Assembly: GCA_000435615.1 (NCBI GenBank)
Contig: FR882035.1
Coordinates: 1 to 42,329 of the forward strand
Direction of reading: 5' to 3'
Length of the DNA stretch: 42,329 nt
Source: Firmicutes bacterium CAG:238
GTDB lineage: Bacteria > Bacillota > Clostridia > Peptostreptococcales > Anaerovoracaceae
Shown: positions 1 to 6,817 of the stretch, piece after piece
Layout of the letters: every line of letters starts with the position of its first letter
Position numbering within the stretch: position 1 is the stretch's first letter
Notes under the pieces: model-generated
Database searches by the model: none
Told to the model about the DNA's origin: nothing
The model's input: the letters and a program-made list of their open reading frames with translations, nothing else
Made by a program: the position numbers and the translations under genes

Positions 1-55
1 CCGAACGGCATGCCCGGTGGTGTGAGAGAGGCTACAAGTTAGCCCCTACTCGATT
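1..55 (+). mobile_element. Group II intron, 3' end (domains V-VI), truncated by window edge
   Basis: The first bases read like the distal half of a bacterial group II intron domain V (CCGAACGGCATGCCCGGTGG), followed by TGTGAGAG, a short domain VI hairpin (GGCTA/TAGCC) and the typical 3' terminus CTACTCGATT. The 3' splice junction should lie at about 53-55. The reverse-transcriptase ORF and domains I-IV would be to the left, outside the window. The call rests on recognising the conserved terminal sequence; the rest of the intron is not visible. Confidence 0.7.
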
Positions 56-318
56 GTAAAAAGGCTCCATGTCAAATGTTGAGGTTTTTCTTTTCGGAAG
101 GCAAAAGGCAGGGAAAGTCTGCCGCACAAAAACTTGTTGTCAAGCGAATTTGAAGTTGTCTTTCTTCCAAGGATGTGATATATCCGGAGTGCAGCGTACC
201 AAAGAGTCGACCGAGCCTTATTTTTTTGTATCTGGCGAGTAACAATTATCAAATAAGCATTTTTGACCGATTATGAGGAAAACCTAAAAATTATACCAAA
301 AATTTTAATAATTTTTTC
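56..318. other. Gap between intron end and first promoter; nothing recognised
   Basis: This stretch of about 260 bases is AT-rich towards its right end. The only open frame is a minus-strand one that ends inside the intron tail and has no convincing ribosome binding site. It is presumably the 3' exon flank of the intron insertion; I recognise no gene in it. Confidence 0.5.
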
Positions 319-347
319 TTGAACGAACGAAGAGAACACGATACAAT
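319..347 (+). promoter_or_regulatory. Sigma-A type promoter of the methyltransferase/ABC block
   Basis: TTGAAC (319-324), a 17-base spacer and TACAAT (342-347) make a good -35/-10 pair. Transcription would start near 354, leaving a leader of about 53 bases before the ATG at 407. Confidence 0.65.
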
Positions 348-369
348 CCTGTTAAGATGGTTTTTAATA

Positions 370-391
370 TTTCCTGCTTCCATGCAGGAAA
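370..391 (+). promoter_or_regulatory. Leader hairpin just ahead of the ribosome binding site
   Basis: TTTCCTGC (370-377) and GCAGGAAA (384-391) form a perfect 8-bp stem with a 6-base loop. It ends three bases before the GGAGG that serves the ATG at 407. It could stabilise the mRNA 5' end or modulate translation; no T-tract follows, so it is not a terminator. Confidence 0.45.
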
Positions 392-406
392 AATGGAGGA
401 GTAAAA

Positions 407-1768
407 ATGGGAAAAGATTTAATATTGAAAACGCTGAGACACGAAAAAACGGATCAGACCCCTTGGGTTCCGTTTGCAGGTGTTCACGCAGGTAAGCTGA
501 AAGGCTACACTGCAGAGGAGATGCTGCAGGACGAAGACAAGTTAGTTGAAGCTTTGCTGGAAACGAAGAAAATCTACACACCGGATGGTATGCCGATTAT
601 CTTCGACCTTCAGGTTGAAGCTGAAATCTTAGGCTGTGATCTTTTGTGGGCTAAGAACAATCCGCCATCGGTAACAAGCCACCCATGCGCGGGCGAAAAG
701 ACTATTCCGTGTGACTGCAAGATTCCGACCGAAGAATCCGGACGCCTTCCGATGATTCTGTCCGCTATGAGAAGAGTAAAGGCAGAAATCGGTGATGAAG
801 TCGCTTTATATGGACTGATTTGCGGACCGTTTACATTGGCTTCTCACTTACGCGGAACTGATATCTTCATGGACATGGTTGCAGACCCTGAATATGTGAA
901 AAAACTGGTAGGATACTGCTCGCAGGTAGCAATCGAAATGGCACGCATGTATATCGACGCGGGGATGGATGTTATCGCAGTGGTAGACCCACTGGTATCA
1001 CAGATTTCCCCGAAGCATATCGAAAAGCTTTTATCCGACGGATTCAAGGCTGTTTTCGATTACTGCAGAAGCAGAGGCGTGTTATCCTGCTTCTTCGTAT
1101 GCGGGAATGCTACGAAGCAGATTGAAGTAATGTGCAAGATGGGACCGGACGGAATCTCCATCGACGAAAATGTAAACATGCCGGAAGCAAAGAAGATTAC
1201 GGACGCTTACAACATCACAATCGGAGGAAACATTCCGCTGACGACGACAATGCTTTACGGAAATCAGCAGGATAATATGAAGAGCGTTGTTGATTTGATT
1301 GACAGCCTCAATGCCGTATCGCCGGGCAACTTCATTATCAGCCCGGGCTGCGATATGCCGTATGATACCCCAATTGAAAACACAATTGCTGCGGTACAGG
1401 CAGTAAAGAATACGGAAGGCACAAGAAAGCTGATTGAAAATTACGAAACTGTTATCGACACAAGTGATGTTGTAATTCCGGATTACGCGAACGAAGAAAA
1501 AGTGATCATTGAATTATTCCTGCTTGACCCGGATCAGTGCGCAGCTTGTACTTACATGCTGAGAGCAGTTGAAGATATCTTTGACCAGATTAAAGATTTC
1601 GCAGAATACAGAGTATATAAGTACTGCGTAAAGGAAGATATTCCAAGATTCGCGGCAATGGGTCTGAAGAACCTGCCTACAATCTGTATCGACGGTGAAC
1701 AGAAATTCATTTCGATTATCCCATCTTCGGAAGAGTTAGTTGAAACGATTAAATCGTACAAAAAATAA
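407..1768 (+). CDS. MtaA/uroporphyrinogen-decarboxylase-fold methyltransferase homologue with C-terminal thioredoxin-like domain
   Basis: 453 aa. Residues 1 to about 345 match the UROD/MtaA fold, whose MtaA members move methyl groups between a corrinoid protein and a thiol using a zinc bound by H-x-C-(74-82)-C. Here the site reads F230-V-C232 with C315 further on (82 residues between), so both Cys are kept but the expected His is Phe. Residues about 361-453 look like a thioredoxin fold, with a C378-A-A-C381 pair and a cis-Pro-like LPT near 423. Start chosen at the ATG behind GGAGGAG. It heads a plus-strand block with a CobW-type GTPase and an ABC importer. Known: family roles in methyl transfer. 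Inferred: it acts on the imported substrate. It is not classical HemE, since no haem pathway genes are nearby. Confidence 0.8.
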   Translation: MGKDLILKTLRHEKTDQTPWVPFAGVHAGKLKGYTAEEMLQDEDKLVEALLETKKIYTPDGMPIIFDLQVEAEILGCDLLWAKNNPPSVTSHPCAGEKTIPCDCKIPTEESGRLPMILSAMRRVKAEIGDEVALYGLICGPFTLASHLRGTDIFMDMVADPEYVKKLVGYCSQVAIEMARMYIDAGMDVIAVVDPLVSQISPKHIEKLLSDGFKAVFDYCRSRGVLSCFFVCGNATKQIEVMCKMGPDGISIDENVNMPEAKKITDAYNITIGGNIPLTTTMLYGNQQDNMKSVVDLIDSLNAVSPGNFIISPGCDMPYDTPIENTIAAVQAVKNTEGTRKLIENYETVIDTSDVVIPDYANEEKVIIELFLLDPDQCAACTYMLRAVEDIFDQIKDFAEYRVYKYCVKEDIPRFAAMGLKNLPTICIDGEQKFISIIPSSEELVETIKSYKK

Positions 1769-1782
1769 AATATAACCTTTTG

Positions 1783-1876
1783 CCTATCCGCGGAGAGCAT
1801 TTGCTCTCTTCGGGTAGGTTCTTTTTACAAAAAAACAGTGAAACATCATCGGTGCTGACGGATGAGTTTCTTTTTT
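1783..1876 (+). terminator. Two consecutive terminator-like hairpins (possible attenuator)
   Basis: Hairpin 1 pairs CCTA.CCG..GAGAGC (1783-1798) with GCTCTC..CGGGTAGG (1803-1818) and is followed by TTCTTTTT. Hairpin 2 pairs GAAAC.TCATC (from 1840) with GATGAGTTTC (1861-1870), with one bulged A, and is followed by TTTTTT. Both lie between the methyltransferase-like gene and the GTPase gene. They would end most transcripts of the first gene or act as an attenuator. Confidence 0.65.
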
Positions 1877-1890
1877 GGGAGGTAAGACGG

Positions 1891-2808
1891 ATGAAAATTA
1901 TTATGATTACGGGCTTTTTGGGCTCCGGCAAAACAACTCTGATGCAGAATATTCTATGCGAATACGGCAAGAGCATGAAAGCAGGCGTCATCGTAAATGA
2001 CTTCGGCAAAGAAAATATTGATGCAAAACTGCTTGGTGAAGAAGGAATAGCACTCTCTGAATTATCCAATGGTTCGATTTTTTGTGCTTGCATTAAGGAC
2101 AAATTTGTCGACAGCTTGATTGAGATGTCGCACCGCGATTTGGAATATCTTTTTATCGAAGCATCCGGTTTAGCAGACCCTTCAAATATGGGAATCATCT
2201 TGGAAGGAATTAAGAATGAAACCGGCGGCAGATTGCAAATGCAGGGGTCTGTATGCATAACCGATGCACAAACATTCCTAAATATTTATAATCTGCTTCC
2301 TGCCGTGGAACGGCAAATTACACATGCGGACATGATAATTGTCAATAAGAGCAGCATGGTTGGCGCGGAAACGATTGAAAAGATACATGAAATTATAAAA
2401 GAAAAGAACACAGAGGCTGCGATTTACGATACTGATTTTTGCAAGGTCGATATGCAGCATGCAATTTTCGAGTTGACAAACCATAAAAAAGAAGCGGAGG
2501 AAACGACGAACGCGGTTTCCAACAGGGCGCTTACCCTTGTAGTCAAAGGAGATACTCCCGTTCAGCCGGAAGTGCTGGAAGACCTTCTGCGCAGTGTGAT
2601 GCCCTCAGCCTATCGAATTAAAGGATTCGCGCAGACTACGGAAGGCTGTATGTCGGTAAGCTGTACAATGAAAAATTTCAATATGAATCCGTGGAAAGAA
2701 GCGGAGCCGACGAGCATTGTGTTCGTTTCAGCAGTTGGCATTCAGCTAATCAGCCTTGTTTCAGGATGGCTGCAGGAACATAAGGAGACAGGGCTTCGCA
2801 TCGGATAA
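1891..2808 (+). CDS. CobW/COG0523-type G3E GTPase (metallochaperone-like)
   Basis: 305 aa from the ATG behind GGGAGGTAAGACGG. G3E GTPases deliver metals or help load or reactivate metallo- and corrinoid enzymes. The Walker A motif is GFLGSGKTT (residues 8-16), and the switch/Walker B stretch ends in IEASGLADP (89-97). The usual CxCC metal motif of COG0523 is reduced to C65-A-C67-I. The guanine-specificity NKxD appears as N152-K-S-S, lacking the Asp. It sits between the MtaA-like gene and the ABC importer, which suggests service to that system. In some corrinoid methyl-transfer systems such GTPases are partners; that link is inference here. The departures from both motifs may mean altered metal or nucleotide preference. 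Confidence 0.8.
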   Translation: MKIIMITGFLGSGKTTLMQNILCEYGKSMKAGVIVNDFGKENIDAKLLGEEGIALSELSNGSIFCACIKDKFVDSLIEMSHRDLEYLFIEASGLADPSNMGIILEGIKNETGGRLQMQGSVCITDAQTFLNIYNLLPAVERQITHADMIIVNKSSMVGAETIEKIHEIIKEKNTEAAIYDTDFCKVDMQHAIFELTNHKKEAEETTNAVSNRALTLVVKGDTPVQPEVLEDLLRSVMPSAYRIKGFAQTTEGCMSVSCTMKNFNMNPWKEAEPTSIVFVSAVGIQLISLVSGWLQEHKETGLRIG

Positions 2809-2954
2809 AACACGAAAAAATGATTGGAATTTACGCCGGCAGGATATTTTCGATAAATAGTATGGAAAAACAAAGATTTTTCTATTTTTTATAAAGAAAA
2901 TTATGGTGCTGTGCTTGCGATATCCGGTAGAATAATACTGAGAAAGTTAATACG

Positions 2955-3002
2955 CTGCATAGGGATTCCCATCTTCTCCAAACCATCTTTTTACCCATGC
3001 AG
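2955..3002 (+). promoter_or_regulatory. Leader hairpin upstream of the substrate-binding protein gene
   Basis: CTGCAT-A-GGG (2955-2964) pairs with CCCATGCAG (2994-3002), one bulged A, loop about 29 bases. It lies in a 250-base gap (2809-3059) before the lipoprotein gene. No T-tract follows. It may be part of a structured leader or an operator; no known riboswitch class fits. Confidence 0.4.
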
Positions 3003-3059
3003 TAGACTTTGTCAACTATTCGATTTAAACAACGGAGCGAAAAATTGGAGGAAGAAGGT

Positions 3060-4127
3060 ATGAAGAAAAAATTACTCGCAGCAGTTCTCTGTATAGCAAT
3101 GACAGTTTCCGCTATGGCTGTGCTGACTTCGTGCGGAAATAATGACGAGCCGACGGAACAAACAGCTGAAAAAGTAACTTTAAAAGTGGGGATGCTCGGA
3201 AAAGATATTAAAACAGCATGTATTATTTTAGCAAGCAAGCTCGGCTATTTTGAAGACGAGAATCTGGACGTACAGTTTGAAACTGTAAACTCACTTCCGG
3301 ATGGTCTGACAGCAGTCAGCATGGATAAACTCGATATTCTGCCTTACGGCGTAATTCCAAGCTGCAGTTATATTTCACAGGGTACCGATGTTGTTATCAT
3401 TGGAGGAACGATTTCCGAAGGCAGTGAAGGTATCGTTGCCGATGGAGCGAAATATACCGCTTTATCCCAGTTTGAAGGTAAGACTTTTGCCTGCTTCAGA
3501 ATGGAAACCGGTCATATGATAATGAAGGGTCTGCTTAGAGAAGCGGGAGTAAATGCTGAATTCGTATACATGGATTCACAGCAGTCCATCGTAGAAGCAG
3601 TTAAAAAAGGCGATGCTGATATCGGCATGGTAAACAGTGGTTTCGGTTATGTTGCAAAACAGAACGGGTTGGATGTCGGTTTCCGGGTAGGCGACTTTGA
3701 AAGTGATTTCCCATGCTGCAGACAGACTGCATCCAGAACAGCTGTAAACGACAAACGTGAAGCGCTGATTAGATTCGAGAAGGCAGCGTTAAGAGCGTAT
3801 GCAACTTACCTTAATGACCATGAAACGGCAATCGAAGCTTTGACAGAATACAGCGGACAGGATGCTGCTTATGTAGAAGCAATCATGTATGGAACAGACG
3901 ATTATGACAATGCGATGATCGTATCCTTAGATCCGAACAAGAAGAAGGTTTCCGACTTCTATGATGTTATGAAAGCAAACGGCGACATCGACGCAGACAC
4001 AGAATATGATATTAACGACTACATTGATCCGTCAATCTATGGCGACGCTTTGAAAGCAATGATCGATGCTGGTGAAAATACAGATATTTATCAGCAGCTT
4101 TTAACAGAGTATGAGGCTAACAATTAA
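3060..4127 (+). CDS. NMT1/SsuA-type ABC substrate-binding lipoprotein
   Basis: 355 aa from the ATG at 3060, placed behind GGAGGAAGAAGG; an upstream TTG in the same frame would bury the signal peptide. Residues 1-24 form a lipoprotein signal with lipobox LTSC (C25), so the mature protein is tethered outside the membrane. The rest resembles the periplasmic-binding fold of the NMT1/THI5, SsuA and TauA group (KVGMLGKD, LASKLGYFEDENLDVQF, then a domain with VEAVKKGDADIGMV). Relatives bind aliphatic sulfonates, taurine, pyrimidine precursors or riboflavin. An unusual adjacent pair C219-C220 falls in the second lobe. The stop overlaps the ATPase start (TAATG), so the two are translationally coupled. 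The substrate is unknown. Confidence 0.85.
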   Translation: MKKKLLAAVLCIAMTVSAMAVLTSCGNNDEPTEQTAEKVTLKVGMLGKDIKTACIILASKLGYFEDENLDVQFETVNSLPDGLTAVSMDKLDILPYGVIPSCSYISQGTDVVIIGGTISEGSEGIVADGAKYTALSQFEGKTFACFRMETGHMIMKGLLREAGVNAEFVYMDSQQSIVEAVKKGDADIGMVNSGFGYVAKQNGLDVGFRVGDFESDFPCCRQTASRTAVNDKREALIRFEKAALRAYATYLNDHETAIEALTEYSGQDAAYVEAIMYGTDDYDNAMIVSLDPNKKKVSDFYDVMKANGDIDADTEYDINDYIDPSIYGDALKAMIDAGENTDIYQQLLTEYEANN

Positions 4128-4864
4128 TGATTAAGATTCAGGATGTGATCTTTAGATATCCGAAGAGTGATAAGGAGGTTCTCAGCCGGCTGAATCTTGA
4201 AATTGCAGACGGTGAGTTCCTTTGCATCATAGGACATTCGGGATGCGGCAAATCGACGCTTTTGAAGCTCATAGCGGGGCTTGATATGCCGACGAGCGGA
4301 AGCGTTTTGACTGACAACAAAACAATAAGCGGTCCATCAGTGGACCGCTCCGTTGTATTTCAGCAATATTCTTTGTTTCCGTGGATGACGGTACTTCAAA
4401 ATGTTACATTTGCCGTAAATAAAACGGGAAGGTTCAGCAAAAGTGAAGCAAAAGAACGGGCGGTGTATTTTCTTAAAAAGACAGGTCTGGAACATGTTTT
4501 GGACGCTTGGCCGTATCAGCTTTCGGGCGGTATGCGCCAGCGGACGGCGATTGCCAGAACTTTGGCGATGGATTCACCTTATCTGCTGCTGGATGAACCG
4601 TTCGGTGCGCTGGATACGAAAATCCGGGGGCAGCTTCAGATTCTTTTGCAGGATCTTTGGAAAGAAAGCGGGAAAACCGTTATTTTCGTGACGCATGACC
4701 TTGATGAGGCAATGATTCTGGGAAGCAGGATTGTTTTCATCGAGGACGGCCGGATACAGCACGAAAAGCAAATTGATACTTCCATCAACTGCTGCTGCCG
4801 GCAGCAGGCGGGAAGAGCGGATTGTCAGGCGCTGAAAGAAGAAATGACGAGGTGGTTCCAATGA
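4127..4864 (+). CDS. SsuB/TauB-type ABC transporter ATPase
   Basis: 245 aa. It energises import by the neighbouring permease. Walker A G36-HSGCGKST-44, Q-loop VFQQYSLFPW, signature LSGGMRQR (132-139), Walker B LLLDEPFGALD (153-163) and the H-loop VTHD are all intact. The family is that of taurine/sulfonate/nitrate-type importers. The C-terminal tail holds an unusual run C222-C-C224 (NCCCRQ), not normal for SsuB/TauB proteins and possibly a metal- or redox-sensing element. Its start overlaps the lipoprotein stop by one base, and its stop overlaps the permease start (ATGA). Confidence 0.9.
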   Translation: MIKIQDVIFRYPKSDKEVLSRLNLEIADGEFLCIIGHSGCGKSTLLKLIAGLDMPTSGSVLTDNKTISGPSVDRSVVFQQYSLFPWMTVLQNVTFAVNKTGRFSKSEAKERAVYFLKKTGLEHVLDAWPYQLSGGMRQRTAIARTLAMDSPYLLLDEPFGALDTKIRGQLQILLQDLWKESGKTVIFVTHDLDEAMILGSRIVFIEDGRIQHEKQIDTSINCCCRQQAGRADCQALKEEMTRWFQ

Positions 4865-5775
4865 AAAAGATAAATTTCTCGGTACTGTTTTCGCATTTGC
4901 TTTTAGCGGTTTTGGTAACGGTAATCTTTTTACCGGGTGAAAAAAAGACAGAATCACCGGGAAGCTTCCTTGCAGCAATTGCACTGATGGAGTTATACTA
5001 CATATACAGACTTGTGCGTTTTCCTTTGAAAAGAGAATCGGCGTCAGGGATTATATCCTTACTGTGGATTCTGTTCTTGATTTGGGAAATCGCAGTTACC
5101 AAGCTGAACGCTTGCCATCCGGTTTTGGTTCCTGCACTTGAAAATATTTTTCATGTGTTCAGGATGGACTGGAAAGAAATGCTGTGGGGTGTGCTGAACT
5201 CCATGGAATTGCTTTTCGCGGGTGTTTTAATCGGTCTATTGCTTGGCACGCTGCTTGGACTGATTTGCGGATGGAATCAAAGACTGAAAGAAATGTTCTA
5301 TCCGATTGCGAATGTATTGGCACCGATTCCGTCGATAGTCTTCGCGCCTTATGTAATAGCGATTATGCCGACTTTCCGAAGTGCGTCGGTTGTGGTGATT
5401 CTGCTTGGTATTTTTTGGCCGGCATTTTTGAAGTCGATATTATCGGTAGAATCTATCGATAAAAATATTATTGACCTTGCGCGCACCTTGGGGCTATCGG
5501 ATGCGGCAATGCTGTTTCAGGTTCTTTTGCCGTACTCCTGGCCGGGTACTGTTAAGGGATTGAAAGTAACCTTTACAACAGCAGTAATGATGCTCACTTT
5601 TGCCGAGATGATGGGTTCTACGGTGGGAATGGGCTATTACATAGTTAATTACAACACATATGGAAATTATACGAAAGTTATTGCGGGAATTATGGTAGTG
5701 GCGCTGGTGGTCACCGCGCTTTCGGCATGTGTGACCTTCGTTCAGAAAAAAGCAATAAAGTGGCAAAACTACTGA
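4861..5775 (+). CDS. SsuC/TauC-type ABC transporter permease
   Basis: 304 aa from the ATG at 4861, preceded by GAGGTGG and overlapping the ATPase stop as ATGA. Several membrane segments are evident, starting at residues 8-25. The cytoplasmic EAA-type loop that contacts the ATPase is visible around LARTLGLSDAAMLFQVLLPYSWPG. It completes a single-permease importer with the two genes before it. The family includes taurine, sulfonate, nitrate and thiamine-precursor permeases; the cargo cannot be read from sequence. Confidence 0.88.
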   Translation: MKKINFSVLFSHLLLAVLVTVIFLPGEKKTESPGSFLAAIALMELYYIYRLVRFPLKRESASGIISLLWILFLIWEIAVTKLNACHPVLVPALENIFHVFRMDWKEMLWGVLNSMELLFAGVLIGLLLGTLLGLICGWNQRLKEMFYPIANVLAPIPSIVFAPYVIAIMPTFRSASVVVILLGIFWPAFLKSILSVESIDKNIIDLARTLGLSDAAMLFQVLLPYSWPGTVKGLKVTFTTAVMMLTFAEMMGSTVGMGYYIVNYNTYGNYTKVIAGIMVVALVVTALSACVTFVQKKAIKWQNY

Positions 5776-5809
5776 TGTTCGGCTGATAGCAGAAACGAGG
5801 TAAAATGAG

Positions 5810-6403
5810 ATGGATATGACGATAAACAGACCAAAGATTTATGATGACATAACGAAGAAGTGTCTGGAAATTTTTGACGACGGACAGAGTTTGGCAGTTG
5901 ATGAAATTCTAATGCAGCTGATGGATCTTCCCGGTGTTCCGATGCACGACCCGTTCCACCACTATATTATGCCGGCGGCATCGCTGGTGGCTGCAGCGAT
6001 TGAGACAAAGGCGGACAGAGCAGCTTTAGAAGGCTGGCTGCGTGAGGCACTCAGACGCGGAAAAACCGTACCGGGAGGATTCTGCGGTGACTGCGGAAGC
6101 TGCGGTTCCGGTGTAGGTGCGGGAATTTTCCTCAGCGTATATACGGGAGCAAAGCCGATGAAGCGCGAGTTTTGGGATGTTGCAAATCGAGGAACAGGAT
6201 ATGCGCTTACAAAAGTTGGAAGCTATCCGGGACCGAGATGCTGCAAACGCGTGCTTTTTCTTGCGACACAGGCGTTAAGCGAGTTTGCCGAAGAAAATCT
6301 GGGATTGAAGCTGAAAGTCAATGATGATATCAGGTGTCATTACTATAAAAACAACAAAGAATGTTTAGGAAAGGAATGTCCTTTCTTTATAGTCAGAGGG
6401 TGA
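5810..6403 (+). CDS. DUF5714-like cysteine-rich cytoplasmic protein
   Basis: 197 aa. Conserved-looking cysteines cluster in F-C92-GDC-GSC98-GSGVGAG, in PGPR-C144-C145-KR and in the tail C176-HYYKNNKE-C185-LGKE-C190-PFF, with histidines in HDPFHHYIMP (46-55). This pattern fits the DUF5714 family as I recall it. The function is not known; metal, Fe-S cluster or thiol chemistry is a reasonable inference. Start at 5810 is set by GAGG nine bases upstream. It lies 34 bases after the permease and 4 bases before the PadR-like gene, so it is very probably part of the same operon. Confidence 0.7.
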   Translation: MDMTINRPKIYDDITKKCLEIFDDGQSLAVDEILMQLMDLPGVPMHDPFHHYIMPAASLVAAAIETKADRAALEGWLREALRRGKTVPGGFCGDCGSCGSGVGAGIFLSVYTGAKPMKREFWDVANRGTGYALTKVGSYPGPRCCKRVLFLATQALSEFAEENLGLKLKVNDDIRCHYYKNNKECLGKECPFFIVRG

Positions 6404-6407
6404 TTTT

Positions 6408-6773
6408 ATGTTTATTGAAATGGACTGCCCATGTAAGGGGAAATATTTGGATAAGATGCTGCAGCCGGGAATTTTGAGCGCCTTGAAAGACGAAAAAATG
6501 CATGGCTTTTCTCTGATTCAGAAACTGGCTGATAATCCTATGTTCGGCGGAATACAGCCGGACAAAGCAGGCGTCTATCGCTATTTGAAAAAAATGGAGG
6601 CGTCAGGTCTCCTGCAGTCTGAATGGGAGCTTGAGGATGACGGCAGCAATCCGCGCCGCATCTATGCCATAACGGAAGACGGGAGGCAGTGCTTGGATAA
6701 CTGGGCGGAGGCACTTGGGCTCTATGTATGGTCTCTGACTCTGCTGATTCGGGAAATTAACGCTGATAAATAA
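6408..6773 (+). CDS. PadR-family-like transcriptional regulator
   Basis: 121 aa. A winged-helix pattern is visible: GILSALKDEKMHGFSLIQKL, then the recognition part GIQPDKAGVYRYLKKMEASGLL and the wing SNPRRIYAITEDGRQCL, as in PadR proteins. The N-terminus carries C7-P-C9-K ahead of the helix-turn-helix, unusual for PadR and potentially a ligand or metal site. Its ribosome binding site overlaps the end of the preceding gene. It closes the cysteine-rich block and is the obvious candidate to regulate it; the target site has not been identified. Confidence 0.75.
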   Translation: MFIEMDCPCKGKYLDKMLQPGILSALKDEKMHGFSLIQKLADNPMFGGIQPDKAGVYRYLKKMEASGLLQSEWELEDDGSNPRRIYAITEDGRQCLDNWAEALGLYVWSLTLLIREINADK

Positions 6774-6817
6774 TTACCACGGGATATAATTCACTACCCA
6801 TGTCCTTTCAATCAGAT

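Noticed and set aside
46..252. 68-aa minus-strand frame at the left edge
   Set aside because: It extends into the group II intron tail and shows no start signal.
2895..2975. Possible thiamine (TPP) riboswitch before the NMT1-type gene
   Set aside because: CTGAGA and a GGGA-like 3' part are present, but the region between is too short and P4/P5 do not pair. Kept only as a lead on a structured leader.
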